Assembly (NCBI GenBank): GCA_000729835.1
Contig: JFHB01000052.1
Coordinates: forward strand, 62,001-126,000
DNA length: 64,000 nt
DNA from: Atkinsonella hypoxylon
Taxonomy: Eukaryota; Ascomycota; Sordariomycetes; Hypocreales; Clavicipitaceae
Direction: 5' to 3'
The first letter of the stretch is position 1. Every line of letters begins with the position of its first letter. Under the pieces are notes generated by a model that made no database searches, was not told the origin of the DNA, and worked only from the letters and a program-made list of their open reading frames with translations. The translations under genes and the position numbers were made by a program. This document shows, in pieces, positions 34,995 to 44,884 of the stretch.

Positions 34995-36848
34995 GCCATC
35001 TTCACTGGACTCTTGTCCGTGATAATTCTCGTCCTCTAAGCTACCATGAAGAGGATTAGCAAAAGAGAAACCTTGAATCGGCTGATACCCTTACCTCGCG
35101 TAGTCGAATGCCATTCTTGCTTTGCTTGAATATGTCTTAGGTGGCTTTCGAGTCTTCAATTGTTTCAAAGAAAGTGTGAATCAAACGTCGCAGAGTTCCC
35201 TCGGCGTGACTATTGGGTAGAATGAATGTAATTAATACATTTGTATTTAGTATATACTCTATATATACACGCTCTATATACGCTGTAAACCTTACTTACT
35301 TACTATAAGAAGAAGTAGTATAATTTACTAATATCTAGTGGTATATACTGTATAATTAGCATATACCAAGAGTATATAGGGTATATGCTATTCTGCCTAA
35401 AATTTGCCCCACCTAGACCCTTACGCAAATATGTCATATGTCAGACCCGAGATTTACTATATTCCCTCCGACGTCCGTATAGTAAAGTGGCCAAGCTTTC
35501 GGCATCTTCATAAGCTACTAAATATGTATTGACGACTGAAAAAGAAAACAGAAGCGCGTGCACTTACTCTCGTGCTTAGTTGCTATAGCAAAGTTCATGA
35601 GCGGCCGCGAACTAAAATGCTTATTACTGCGCATGCATGTTACTGTATATGCGTATTACTGCGCATGCATATTGATGTCTAGTGTTTTAGGGTTCTAGCA
35701 AATCTTGGGTCTAATCTATTTGCGTGAGGGTCTAGGTAGGGCTAATTTTTAGTCAGAATGGCATATGCCCTATATGTGCTTAGTGTATTCCGTATACTAA
35801 TCACACAATGTTAAGATAATATACTAGATATTTATATACTGCCTGTTATGGATAAATCGTAGTGTAAGTGGGGTTACAAGATAGGTTGCATATAACCTGG
35901 GCCCCGGGGGTCACGTGGTACTACTGCTCTACATACCCTCCCCTTTATAATAGATAGTCTGTACACAGAGAGATAGAATACACATAACAATAATCAATAT
36001 CACATATATACTATTATTAATTAGCAGGTTTGCTATCTAATAATTTACACCGAATTTTCCGTAAAATCTAACCTATTTGCGTAAGGGTTTAGGTAGGGCT
36101 ATAAGGTAGCTTAACTAGGCAAGTAGTAAAGATTTTGAAGTTTAACCATGAAGTGAACTGATCTATTAGAGAAAATCATTGATGAACTTTTAGACGGCGG
36201 GCGAAGGAGGGATCACAGTAAGTCTCAGGTCTAGAACGGGTGTATTTTTAAGCAGAATGGCATATACCCAGCATATACTAAGCATATACTAATTACACAG
36301 GATTAATTTCCAAGCAAGAGATCTAGAGTCTATAGTTCTACAGTACTATAGCACTAGATAGTAGTTCATCTATCACTAAATAAAAAAATGTTTAATTCGC
36401 ACTAATACACTGTGTAACTAGCATATGCTAAACTCTTTACTGCCTGCTATTCTGGCCAAAAATACACCCATTCTAGACCAACGCACACATGGTCTGGACC
36501 TGAAATATACTGGAACCCCGGCAGATGAAGCCCACACTGTGGGTTCAAGATCATTATCACAGAAATGAGTCTTTCATTTATCTACAGACGCTATCTCATA
36601 TTTGATCTCATTGATGTTGAATGGATGAGAACTCTGTACCTAATTATATAATAATAGCGCTGTACGTATTTGCCAAAGCCTCTTCGATGATCCTTCATAG
36701 GATGAGTTGAGCAGGGTGGAATGCACCAATCTAAATAATCGTCACGAATCAGAAACAAAAGACTTTTCCCCTCCCTTGCCTCTGAAATGAGTTTGCACAT
36801 ACTTGGAGATTCCAACCATGCTTGCGCAAGGTCTTTCATAACCTAGAA
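34995..36848. repeat. Repeat-rich spacer with several CAGTAAATCTCAGGT-type MITE copies
   Basis: Apart from the complete element at 36216-36512, partial or decayed copies lie at about 35230-35458 (right end CCCGAGATTTACT), 35700-35830 (TTGCGTGAGGGTCTAGGTAG) and 36061-36110. The rest is AT-rich. A minus-strand open frame at 36591-36839, just 3' of the precursor gene, has no motif and is not called. Confidence 0.6.
36216..36512. mobile_element. MITE, complete copy
   Basis: Starts CAGTAAGTCTCAGGTCTAGA and ends, read in reverse, CAGTATATTTCAGGTCCAGA. Inner parts of the ends also pair (GTGTATTTTTAAGCAGAATG against GTGTATTTTTGGCCAGAATA). It has an AT-rich non-coding centre and is about 300 bp long. 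Confidence 0.7.
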
Positions 36849-37328
36849 TTACTCATCGTAATCACCATAGTTCTTCGTCCAAGGAATGGCGCAGCGTTTG
36901 ACGACTTCGCCGTCTTCCCCGATAGTGTTAGTGCAGCCACGCTTCTCCACGTCGTCGTAATCGCCGTAGTTCTTCGTCCAAGGAATGGGGCAGCGTTTGA
37001 TGACTTTGCCGTCTTCCCCAATAGTGTTAGTGCAGCCACGCTTCTCAACGTCGTCGTAATCGCCGTAGTTTTTGGTCCAAGGAATGGTCAAGGGTTTGAC
37101 AACTTTGCCGTCTTCCCCGATAGCATTAGTGTAACCACGCTTCTCAACGTCGTCGTAATCGCCGTAGTTTTTGGTCCAAGGAATGGTCAAGGGTTTGACA
37201 ACTTTGCCGTCTTCCCCGATAGCATTAGTGTAACCACCCTTTTCTGCTTCGGCATTCATGGATCCTGGGCTCACTGGAGCAGTAGATACTGCCATGATCA
37301 GTGAGAAAAGGGGGACGATGAGCTTCAT
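36849..37328 (-). CDS. Repeat-containing secreted RiPP precursor (KEX2-processed, dikaritin-like)
   Basis: A 159-residue intronless protein. MKLIVPLFSLIMAVSTA is a signal peptide and a short propeptide (PVSPGSMNAEAEK) follows. Then come four tandem repeats of 33 residues: 32-64, 65-97, 98-130 and 131-159, the last shorter. Repeats 1-3 end in DDVEKR, a KEX2 dibasic site, so processing should release peptides of about 31 residues. All repeats share IGEDG and IPWTKNYGDYD. Repeats 1 and 2 start GYTNAIG and have KPLTIPW; repeats 3 and 4 start GCTNTIG and have KRCPIPW or KRCAIPW, which adds a second dibasic site and a Cys pair. This layout is that of ustiloxin-, phomopsin- and asperipin-type precursors, and it is surrounded by UstYa-type genes. 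Which residues form the final core is not certain; Tyr-containing stretches (YTNAIG or NYGDY) are candidates. It is divergent from a UstYa gene across 776 bp. Confidence 0.85.
   Translation of the reverse strand: MKLIVPLFSLIMAVSTAPVSPGSMNAEAEKGGYTNAIGEDGKVVKPLTIPWTKNYGDYDDVEKRGYTNAIGEDGKVVKPLTIPWTKNYGDYDDVEKRGCTNTIGEDGKVIKRCPIPWTKNYGDYDDVEKRGCTNTIGEDGEVVKRCAIPWTKNYGDYDE
36852..37235 (-). repeat. 99-bp tandem repeats in the precursor gene
   Basis: Four units in phase with the reading frame. Units 1 and 2 are nearly identical at DNA level (compare 37051-37150 with 37150-37235), pointing to recent duplication or gene conversion; units 3 and 4 form a second similar pair. Confidence 0.9.
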
Positions 37329-38104
37329 TGTGAATTATTGGCTAAAGAGGTAAGATGCAAGAATCGACGGTCGTGTAGCGAGTTTAATGAAGTATTGTGG
37401 GAAGGATGGAAACAACTGGATTGACAGACACAGCAATCAAGGCAACTGAAATTAAAAGATTGACCTCTACTTATGTTCAAACCCGGGGAAAGACGTTTCT
37501 TTAGAAGGCTACCAAGTGACACGAAAAAAAACCAAGAGTCACTCGGTTGCCATACTCGACTTGCAGAATGCATATGCTCCCGCATCCCCCGGGTCCTTCT
37601 ATGCGCAAAAACGCTATATGACAGTGATGAAACGATCAAAAGTGGCGTCAGTACTACCAGCCCAATCCGCTTGTTCGAAGTATGCATGAAGCTATCTTTC
37701 GGCGTTCGATGCAATCTGCATAGCCCTCTAACAAAAGCAGGCTAATTAGAGAAGGTCAGGGACATGGACGCGCCTTTGGCTTACTTCCTTCCACACATGT
37801 GGCAACTCAGCAACTGATGCATGCAAGGTCATGCAACAGCCATGCAATGTAAGTGAGAATAGACTGGAGACGAACTTGGCGCAGCTGATCTACTACAGTC
37901 AAGGGCTTTACGTCCCTTTTTTTTCTTTTTCTTTTTTTTTTCTCGGGATCTGCGGGACCTCCCAAACCCGTATTCACCTGGATCAGTCCATCTTCTTTTG
38001 CTTCATTGTCTCTTCACATCATAGGAATGGTTCTTTAATCAATTGAGAGTAGTAACAACCCTTGATTTAAGACTTGATAGGATAGAGTTTGAGCACTATT
38101 CACG
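37329..38104. promoter_or_regulatory. Bidirectional promoter between precursor and UstYa gene
   Basis: 776 bp with no supported gene. It separates the minus-strand precursor from a plus-strand UstYa gene and must hold both promoters. It contains a T-rich tract at about 37917-37940. No operator could be assigned by eye. Confidence 0.55.
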
Positions 38105-39033
38105 ATGCCAGACGAAGAACATGTGGCATTCTTGTCGCCAGAGTGGCCGGAGAAATCCGATCAGACAGCTCAATCCGTCAAGACGAAGAAAATGACATGC
38201 AATTTCTGGAAATGCAGCACAGGCGTTTTTGGAATTTTACTGCTTATTGCTTTATACGCTATTTACTGGAGGAAAATCTCTCCGAGCTACGAAACCGGAT
38301 TTGAGACTGATTTGGGTATGAGCATTGCCCGATAAACCAACATCAGAAGCCCTAATAACAAGCATAAAGCACCTGCTGTCTCTGCGATTCAACTGAAGAA
38401 AGTGAGATTCTCCGGTGCGATTGTTGTGAACGGATCTAGCCAGTTCGAACTTGTGGGTGATACGAACAACCCTCGTTATTCTGGTCATCCGACGCCGGAG
38501 CTTGATGCGGCATGGGACGAAATCGTAGGTAAGTGAAACTAGGCGATTTCCTCTATCCTGCTGCGCGTAAAGTACTCATGCGTGTTCTAGGACAATACAT
38601 TGCTTTGACAAAGTCGGAGGCAGACGGCATCGCTGGGGAAACATCTGAAGACCATGGCTCTTTCTTCGTTGTAACGCACGCGCGACACAGTTTGCACTGC
38701 ATCAACTACCTTCGAAAAGTAGCATACGAAAAGTGGTATCCAACGATACGTCATGAGGATAAGTCGACAGTGCCTAGCTTCTGGTTGCACGTTGGTAGGT
38801 ATCGCTCTTCCCCGTGAGTAGAGGAGAACGCCCTGCTGACGACGCTCTCAGATCACTGCGTTGAGACATTACGGCAGACTGTGCAATGTCACTCAGACTT
38901 GACGCCAGTGCCTCACGTTTGGTCGGAGGGAAAGCAGATGTACATCGCTGATACTTCATTAGAGCATACGTGTCGAGACCAAGACAGGTTGATGGAATGG
39001 CAAAGCAAAAGGCAGGCAGCAAGAGACTTTTGA
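38105..39033 (+). CDS. UstYa/DUF3328 family protein (copy A)
   Basis: Four exons, 38105-38315, 38370-38528, 38591-38794 and 38852-39033, give 251 residues with all phases matching. An N-terminal cytosolic part is followed by one membrane anchor (VFGILLLIALYAIYW). The lumenal domain has the family marks YSGHPTPELDAAWDEI, the first HxxHC motif in THARHSLHCINYLRK and the second in WLHVDHCVETLRQ, then CHSDLTPVPHVW and a C-terminal CRDQDRLMEW. UstYa proteins take part in oxidative cyclisation of ribosomal peptides in ustiloxin-type pathways, probably with copper held by the HxxHC motifs (family knowledge). Both motifs are intact. It is divergent from the precursor gene, which supports co-regulation. 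Confidence 0.87.
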
Positions 39034-39438
39034 AGCGCATGGGGCGACAACTTGAGCATTATGATCAAAAGAAACAAAACATCAATGATTGTGGAATCAT
39101 TGAAGACAGCCTTATTTTTAACAGAAAGTTCTTTAGCCCGTGGAGGCATCGTTCATCGTAAAACACTGTACCAGATTGCTTTCCATGACGCCAGTGAAGT
39201 TACGCTCGTAAATGCCGAAGAAGACGGTTGGCACCTTTAACATGTCTCGCTTATGCTCCTTGGGCTAGTGCCAGCAGGACTGTAGTTACTATGTATTATT
39301 ACATAATTTAATGTGTATCCCGCTATGCCTTGCACTGATAAAATAAAATCCTCAAGTTATTGGGACCCAACCTCTTCCTTTCCTCAACTTCCACCACCAC
39401 TTCATGCCACATACCTGACCCTACACAAAATCCTAAGA

Positions 39439-40850
39439 ATGCAACATCTTTTCGTCATGAATTCAAAATATTCAGCACTGGCCTTTACCTTTGTCCTCTT
39501 CTCGCTGGCTCGCGGACATGCGACATCTCTTGCCTTAGATGAAAGCTGGGCGAACCACCAGAGATGTCTCGATATCCGCGGCAGTCGCACTTTTCGCCCA
39601 GACAATCAAGCCTCCTTGATCGTCAACTTCTTTGAAGGTGGTGAAGGTGTCGTCAGTATTGCTATGTTCGAGCTGGGCGACGAGCACCTCGGGGGAATGC
39701 GCCTGAAAGGATCGACAGAGGTACCTCCCCATCAACCAAAGTTGAGCGACTTAGACTTCTCCGAATCGCTGACAATTCTCATCATATATTTCAGAAAGAA
39801 ATCTTTTGCACGAAAAAGAATGTCGCTCGTGGGATATGCGCCGAATCCCAGATCGGCGAATTCTTAATAAGCGACGCAGCACGCGAAAAAGCCCATCATC
39901 CTTTTGTTACGCGCGCAATCAATCTCAGCACACCTGCTTCAATCCATTATCCAATATTTGGTCCAGGATTCTATTGCGCTGCTACATTCGGCTTCTCAGC
40001 GTCAAAATTCTCGGCGACCATGTTGGCGCTAGATCCAAGTAGCGGGAACTTACCTGCCTTTCGTGTTGGCTTATTGGAAGCATACAGATATTTCAGTCCT
40101 CTATGGATTCTGTTCGTTGTTTTATGGTCTTTGTATCTGCTCGAGATGTCCGAAAGACCATGCTGGCTCGTTATTATCTCTGCTGCCCAGGTTGGACTTC
40201 GATGGGCACAACTGGAAGTGGGTGAATGCCCTGGCGGTCGCGTCCTGGCATTGAGAATAATAAGCAGCGCGATGCAGACTATCCAAGACGTCTCAGTCAT
40301 TTTGCACTCATACAAGCTATTGACCGCTGACAACGCAAAGGTCACAACAATACCATGGCTCGATTATACTGAATTACTTGTTCTTGGAGTCGGGGTGGTT
40401 GCGATGAATTGGTCCAGGATGACGTCTTTTGCAACCAGCCGAGCGACTGTCTACTGCAACATAGCACTGGCATCGATGCTTCTGATATACATCATGAGGA
40501 TCATATGGATGTCGCGTTGTCAAACTTTGACTGGCCAAAGCTGTTCGCCTGCAATCTCAATCGCTCTGGTATTTCTCCTGGCAGTAGTCTATATTTTGTG
40601 TGCTGTGATCACAACTTTAAATATTTGGTACATTCTACAACTACTGACACCGCTCGAGTTTGGCCAGAGATTTTGGTCGACACGGTTTCTGACAATTGAT
40701 CTCCCCTTTGATATCGTCTCGCTCTGCGGCGTATCCTATGTATCACTGTATTGCCAATATAACAGGCGTTATCAGTACGTTGGGGAAGTTGGCGACGAGT
40801 TGGGCAAGCTCAGGGCGTCGATCGATAGTATCAGCAGATTGATTCCATAA
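39439..40850 (+). CDS. PTM1/lung-7TM-receptor-like (GOST family) membrane protein
   Basis: Two exons, 39439-39720 and 39795-40850, give 445 residues. The N-terminus is a signal peptide (SKYSALAFTFVLFSLARG); another Met six residues later is an alternative start. A lumenal domain follows, with LIVNFFEGGEGVVSIAMFEL and two Cys pairs (IFCTKKNVARGICAES) and ending GPGFYCAATFGF. Then come seven hydrophobic segments, starting YRYFSPLWILFVVLWSLYLL and ending around FDIVSLCGVSYVSLYC. This is the layout of the PTM1/lung-7TM (GOST) family, Golgi or endosomal trafficking proteins. Such a gene is unusual in a RiPP cluster. It may help traffic the precursor or the membrane-bound UstYa proteins, or act as a self-protection or receptor protein (inference). 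It is convergent with copy B, with only 39 bp between stop codons. Confidence 0.7.
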
Positions 40851-40889
40851 ACGAAGTCTATAAATAGTTATAGCCTACCCCTTCAAGGT

Positions 40890-41946
40890 TCAGATAGCGT
40901 TGCATTCTCCGTTGCCTTCCAGTGCATGATTCCTGCCCTGCTCGATTCTTAGCTCTCCGTCCTCACCCTCAATTACATGCATGCTAGGGCGCCAGGTGCT
41001 CGGTTTCACGCTTCTTTTCGATGCCCATTCCAATATTTTGGTATAGTTCTTGCAGGTGTGCATGTTATCTACCCGCGGCCGTAAGCCTTCCACCACATCG
41101 CTCCATACATAGTGCACGACAGAGATGTCGGCATTGCAGACGAGCGCTTGGCGGACTTGGTCAAGACAGTGATCTAAGCCGGTGTTTAGCGCAGTTCAAA
41201 ATGGTCATCAAGTCTCAGAGTCGACTAGAATAGAACATACCAACATGTAACCATTTGCAATAGTCAATTGTACCATTCGGAAAGTAGAAGTGCTTGTCAT
41301 AGCGGTCGCGATACAACGCCATTCGTACAATGTCAAGGCAATGTATCTGATGGAAAACATCCAGCGTCATGACGTACTCATTTTCTCTCCCAACGATAGG
41401 GTAACGCTCCGTCTTGTCGGGCAGGCGACTCGCAACCTCTGCATCGATGGTTGAGAGAATACCCGCTATGATGGAGTTAGTGTCAGTCTGCGAAGATGGA
41501 AGGGTCATGTTCTCAGTTGTCTGAAGGTTGTACAAACGAGAGTACAGGTCCAACCATGCGCGGTCGATATCTTCCGTTGGCATCCCTTGATATAGAGTTT
41601 TGTCATCACCACGACTACGGTTGAATCTGTATTTCATATACTCAACAGAGTCAACCACCGGTGCTAGTTTAGTAGTCAGCTAATGACCCGTATTGCTTAA
41701 GGGTATCGGCCACGTACAGAATAGTTGTTGGGAGGGATCATGACAAATCTTCTCAGGGCAAGCATGGAATCGAGCTGTTAACATAATTGCCACAATTGCT
41801 GAGAATGTCGATGTCAAAAGGCATATCAAGATGAAGTTGGCACGATGCTGTGCCGGTTTATGACTGGCACAATGGTCAATTGCAAACGCTGACCCCGAAT
41901 GAGCCACGGTAGTATATCTGGAGTCTCTCTGCAAATGAGACAACAT
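40890..41946 (-). CDS. UstYa/DUF3328 family protein (copy B)
   Basis: Three exons, 41946-41718, 41663-41241 and 41173-40890, give 311 residues. Exon 1 has the membrane anchor (NFILICLLTSTFSAIVAIML). The lumenal domain shows SPVVDSVEYMKYRFNRS, YQGMPTEDIDRAWLDLYSRL, the first HxxHC in LDVFHQIHCLDIVRM and the second in WLHVDHCLDQVRQALVCN, formed across the last intron. The C-terminus has HTCKNYTKILEWASKRS and an extra 30-residue acidic tail. All family landmarks are present, so it is probably active. It is transcribed in the same direction as copies C and D, which may be a co-regulated run. Confidence 0.87.
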
Positions 41947-42125
41947 TGTGTTTGTGGTTTGATGTATATCATCTGCATCAAGCTCGCACGCGAACCAGCC
42001 AAGCCAAGAAGGGGGAAAATATTCTTAACATTAAGAGAATAATTAACAACCTTTCGTCCATGTGAAGAGTCCCTGGATGACGGGAACAATATGCACGCTT
42101 GAACCCCACGACGTCTGGGGGTGTA

Positions 42126-42528
42126 CAGTAAATTTCAGGTTCAGCCTGTGTGTGCGTTAGTTCAAGTGGAGCCATAAGCTAGCCTAATTAGGCAGGCAGT
42201 AAAGATTTCAGTATATATAAAATCCTATATTGTATTAGTATAAATTAGTATTTTATATTTAGTATACTATATATAGAGACTCTCTAAATCTTCTTCACTA
42301 AAATAAGAGAGGTTATTTTATATAGACAGTATATATACAGTATATAACTAGTATGTTATAACACTTATCATTTAACACTATATCATTAGTATACACTAAG
42401 CAGAGCATTGTATGTAATGTAATGCAATACTCTGATATTACCAAGTATATATAGGGTGTATACTATTCTGCCTAAAAATACACTCTCCTAAGACTAACGT
42501 ATATATAGTCTAGACCTGAGATTTACTG
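42126..42528. mobile_element. MITE, complete copy
   Basis: Left end CAGTAAATTTCAGGTTCAGC; right end read in reverse CAGTAAATCTCAGGTCTAGA. The interior is AT-rich with GCATATAC-like motifs. Same family as the element at 36216-36512; both lie inside the biosynthetic cluster. Confidence 0.7.
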
Positions 42529-42646
42529 AAACCCCGAGGAGGGTGTACACGTTCACCGGTCTGGTGGTACTGCCTGGTAGTACTCAATCGAATGCCCTCA
42601 ACTTGTTTCCCAGAACCGAAGACCCCTGTGCTTGCACGAATTCATA

Positions 42647-42670
42647 CCCCCCCCTGCCCCCCCCCCCCCC
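42647..42670. repeat. Poly-C tract
   Basis: 24-base C-rich run with single T and G interruptions; an unstable mononucleotide site 3' of copy C. Confidence 0.9.
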
Positions 42671-42788
42671 AAACACCTGTGATATTGCCTGACCCCAGTG
42701 TATTGACCAGGCCAGTTGCACATGCAGACCCACCCCATCACCGTTGACCTTGACGATGTATTGACATGCCGTCTGGCGCTGGTACGAA

Positions 42789-43697
42789 CTAAGGAATGAC
42801 AGGTAGCTCAGTCGCATTGGCAGGTTTGGTCGGCATCTTCGTAATTTGGTGCTGCCCCAGCCATCGGTTGAGCTCAGTCCATCCAAAGTCAGGACATCCT
42901 CGTTCGACGTTGAAGTTGGCCGTTGGTCCTCTTTTCCCCTTGACCCAATTGTAAGTGATCAACGTTGTGTCACGGTCGCTACAGAACGCTCAAGTGTCAG
43001 TAAAACCCACTCAACCATCTTCGATACATGGCGTACCGCTCCATTATTTCAAATTCTGGGTAGGATAAACGAAATTCACCTACCATTCCAGCTTCTGCCG
43101 TAAAATATTGACGCAATGATCCACCCGTGAGTGCCACAACTCAGGGTCCTCGTTATAATTTAATTTTTCTTCGCCCCCGTGGTCCAAGTATGAAGCCCGG
43201 TAGAGATTGTATAGGCAGTGAAGCTGATGAGTCGCTTCAAACGTTGCCAAATAATACCTCTCATTCGCACCGTCATTGATCCGTACAGCGGAACTTGTGT
43301 GCTGGGGATGTGAAGCTAGGAACGTCTTTTCGTCCACGCCAAACATCCAGACAGGCCAATATCTCCTCTCCCAAGCCAGGTTAATTTCTGGTGATGGCGC
43401 ACCTGTGTACGGGCTTTGCAGATTGTACGTGCCATTTATACGCACTCGTTTGTATGATGCCGACTGCAGCGGCATAACGGGCACTATTCTTCAAATTAGT
43501 CTGTGTGCATTTGTATGAGAACGTTTCAGCAAGTTTAAGAACTGCTTACTGCTGACACACGCTGTTTGTGTTCGCGTAGCCACGTCAGGGACAAGCCGCT
43601 GGCAGCTCGCCCAATTTGCAGCCGGCGCCAAGAGCTGTGTAATTGTAGAACCGATGATGCCACCCAGTATAAAGAAGAAAAAGTCCTTTGGTTCCAT
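42789..43697 (-). CDS. UstYa/DUF3328 family protein (copy C)
   Basis: Three exons, 43697-43550, 43483-43084 and 42978-42789, give 245 residues. The N-terminal anchor is short (FFFFILGGIIGSTITQLL) with almost no cytosolic part. Lumenal landmarks are SPYTGAPSPEINLAWERRYW, the first HxxHC in EATHQLHCLYNLYR and the second site in HSRVDHCVNILRQKL. The tail is the CDRDTTLITYNWVKG form with WTELNRWL, a DUF3328 subgroup different from the copies ending in CRNFEKI-like tails. In the second motif Arg stands where the first His is expected (RVDHC), although a His lies two residues earlier. Activity is likely but metal binding may differ. Confidence 0.84.
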
Positions 43698-43998
43698 ATT
43701 GGCTTACCTTCAGTATTTCTATTACTACAAATCAAGAGAGTGGGAAACAGTAAGGATGTTATGAGATAACAACCGCGTGTGCACAGGAGGAGTGGGACGA
43801 GGGATGCCGTCGATAAAAGAACATTGGCATATGAAGTGTTATCAGCTATTACATAATTGCCTTGGTAGGACCCAAAGTGCCGCGCTAAACAGATATACCA
43901 GACCACGAGCTTAGGCTGCATCTAATTCTGCTCTACAACGCAAACCGCCTTGAACAGCCTGATGAACCAAAGCACTGATGTAATACTAAATCTGCATG
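43698..43998. other. Short intergenic gap between copies C and D
   Basis: 301 bp, AT-rich. It must hold the promoter of copy C; no separate gene is supported. Confidence 0.5.
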
Positions 43999-44884
43999 CT
44001 AAAGAACTAAATTGTATAGTGCTGACTCGCCTATCAGCTGTTCATTGTCTCGGGTCCATTGCAGAATCTTGCTAAAATCGCGGCAATAATGCAAGGTATT
44101 AAAGTCTGGTGATTCTTTCTGCACTTTTTTTGGTGTACGCATAATTAGATACGGTGTCGCATCACTGGCACACATGAGAACTTCGCGAAGTCTTTGTACA
44201 CAGCTGTCGACTTTTGCCATGATGTCCCCTTCGTCTCCTTGAAAGTTCTTCAGGGACGAGTAGTCATAGTCATATCTATATGTATGTTGGCGCAGTAAAT
44301 TCAGACAACCTAGGTTTCGAAAGACTTCCAGGTATGCTAATGATTCACCGCTTGATTCTTGCAAGATTGTGCCGTTGTATGTATCCCAATTTCCATGATT
44401 CTGGGCTCGTGAGATGCGAATTGGATGCTCTAAACGGGCCGATGAATCAATTTTCATGTCCTACGCGCATTGGCCTTGGCGTCTTTGGGCTCATTGTACT
44501 TACTCTGTAACGAATCATTCCATGCTGCTTCCAACGCTGGCGTTGGTGCTCCTCTGTATATAGATTCTTGGGAGAAACCGTTTTGAAAAGTAACCCAATG
44601 GTATTGAACTGAGTTCAAAGCTGGAGCTGTATTCTGTTAGGAAATCGTATATTCTTTGGGCGCAACGACGCATCATCAAAGGGCTTACACCACGACGACA
44701 TGCTCAATGTGCACTGTACATCATCGGCCTCAATGGCGCGGCTGGCGAAGAAGAGTCCAACAGATGCCACTAATAAGACAGACCAACTGCCAAGCAACAT
44801 TTCTCGGAATGGAAACATCGGATTGAGATTTGCAGGAGCAGGTATGAGACATGAGAGCGCTGGAGAAGATGAGTGTTCTGACAT
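43999..44884 (-). pseudogene. Degenerate UstYa/DUF3328 protein (copy D), motifs lost
   Basis: Exon 1 (44884-44689) has a membrane anchor (SWSVLLVASVGLFFAS). Exon 2 (44608-44504) has IYRGAPTPALEAAWND. Exon 3 (44460-43999) runs MKIDSSARLEHPI to LLRQHTYRYDYDYSSLKN, with a CRDFSKILQWTRDNE tail. The first HxxHC site reads LEVFRNLGCLNLL, losing both His. The second reads KVDSCVQRLREVLMC, again without His. Exon 2 ends in phase 1 while exon 3 is open only in phase 0, and a stop just before exon 3 allows no other acceptor, so the frame is broken by one base. It is either a pseudogene or, if a sequencing slip explains the frame, a non-catalytic partner. The rest of the fold is well kept, so loss seems recent. 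Confidence 0.75.

Larger units (their letters stand above)
41947..42788. other. Spacer with a MITE and a poly-C tract
   Basis: Apart from the MITE at 42126-42528 and the poly-C run at 42647-42670, no gene is recognised. It contains the promoter of copy B on its left side and the 3' flank of copy C on its right. Confidence 0.55.

Noticed and set aside
36591..36839. An 82-codon minus-strand frame just downstream of the precursor
   Set aside because: No signal or repeat and no similarity to precursor units; not linked by a plausible intron.
36852..37235. CRISPR-like array because of regular 99-bp units
   Set aside because: Units are contiguous, in frame and encode KEX2-type peptide repeats; the genome is eukaryotic.
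36849..37328. Alpha-type mating pheromone precursor
   Set aside because: Repeats with KR sites fit, but no W-C-x(n)-G-Q-P-C-W type core is present and the neighbours are UstYa genes.
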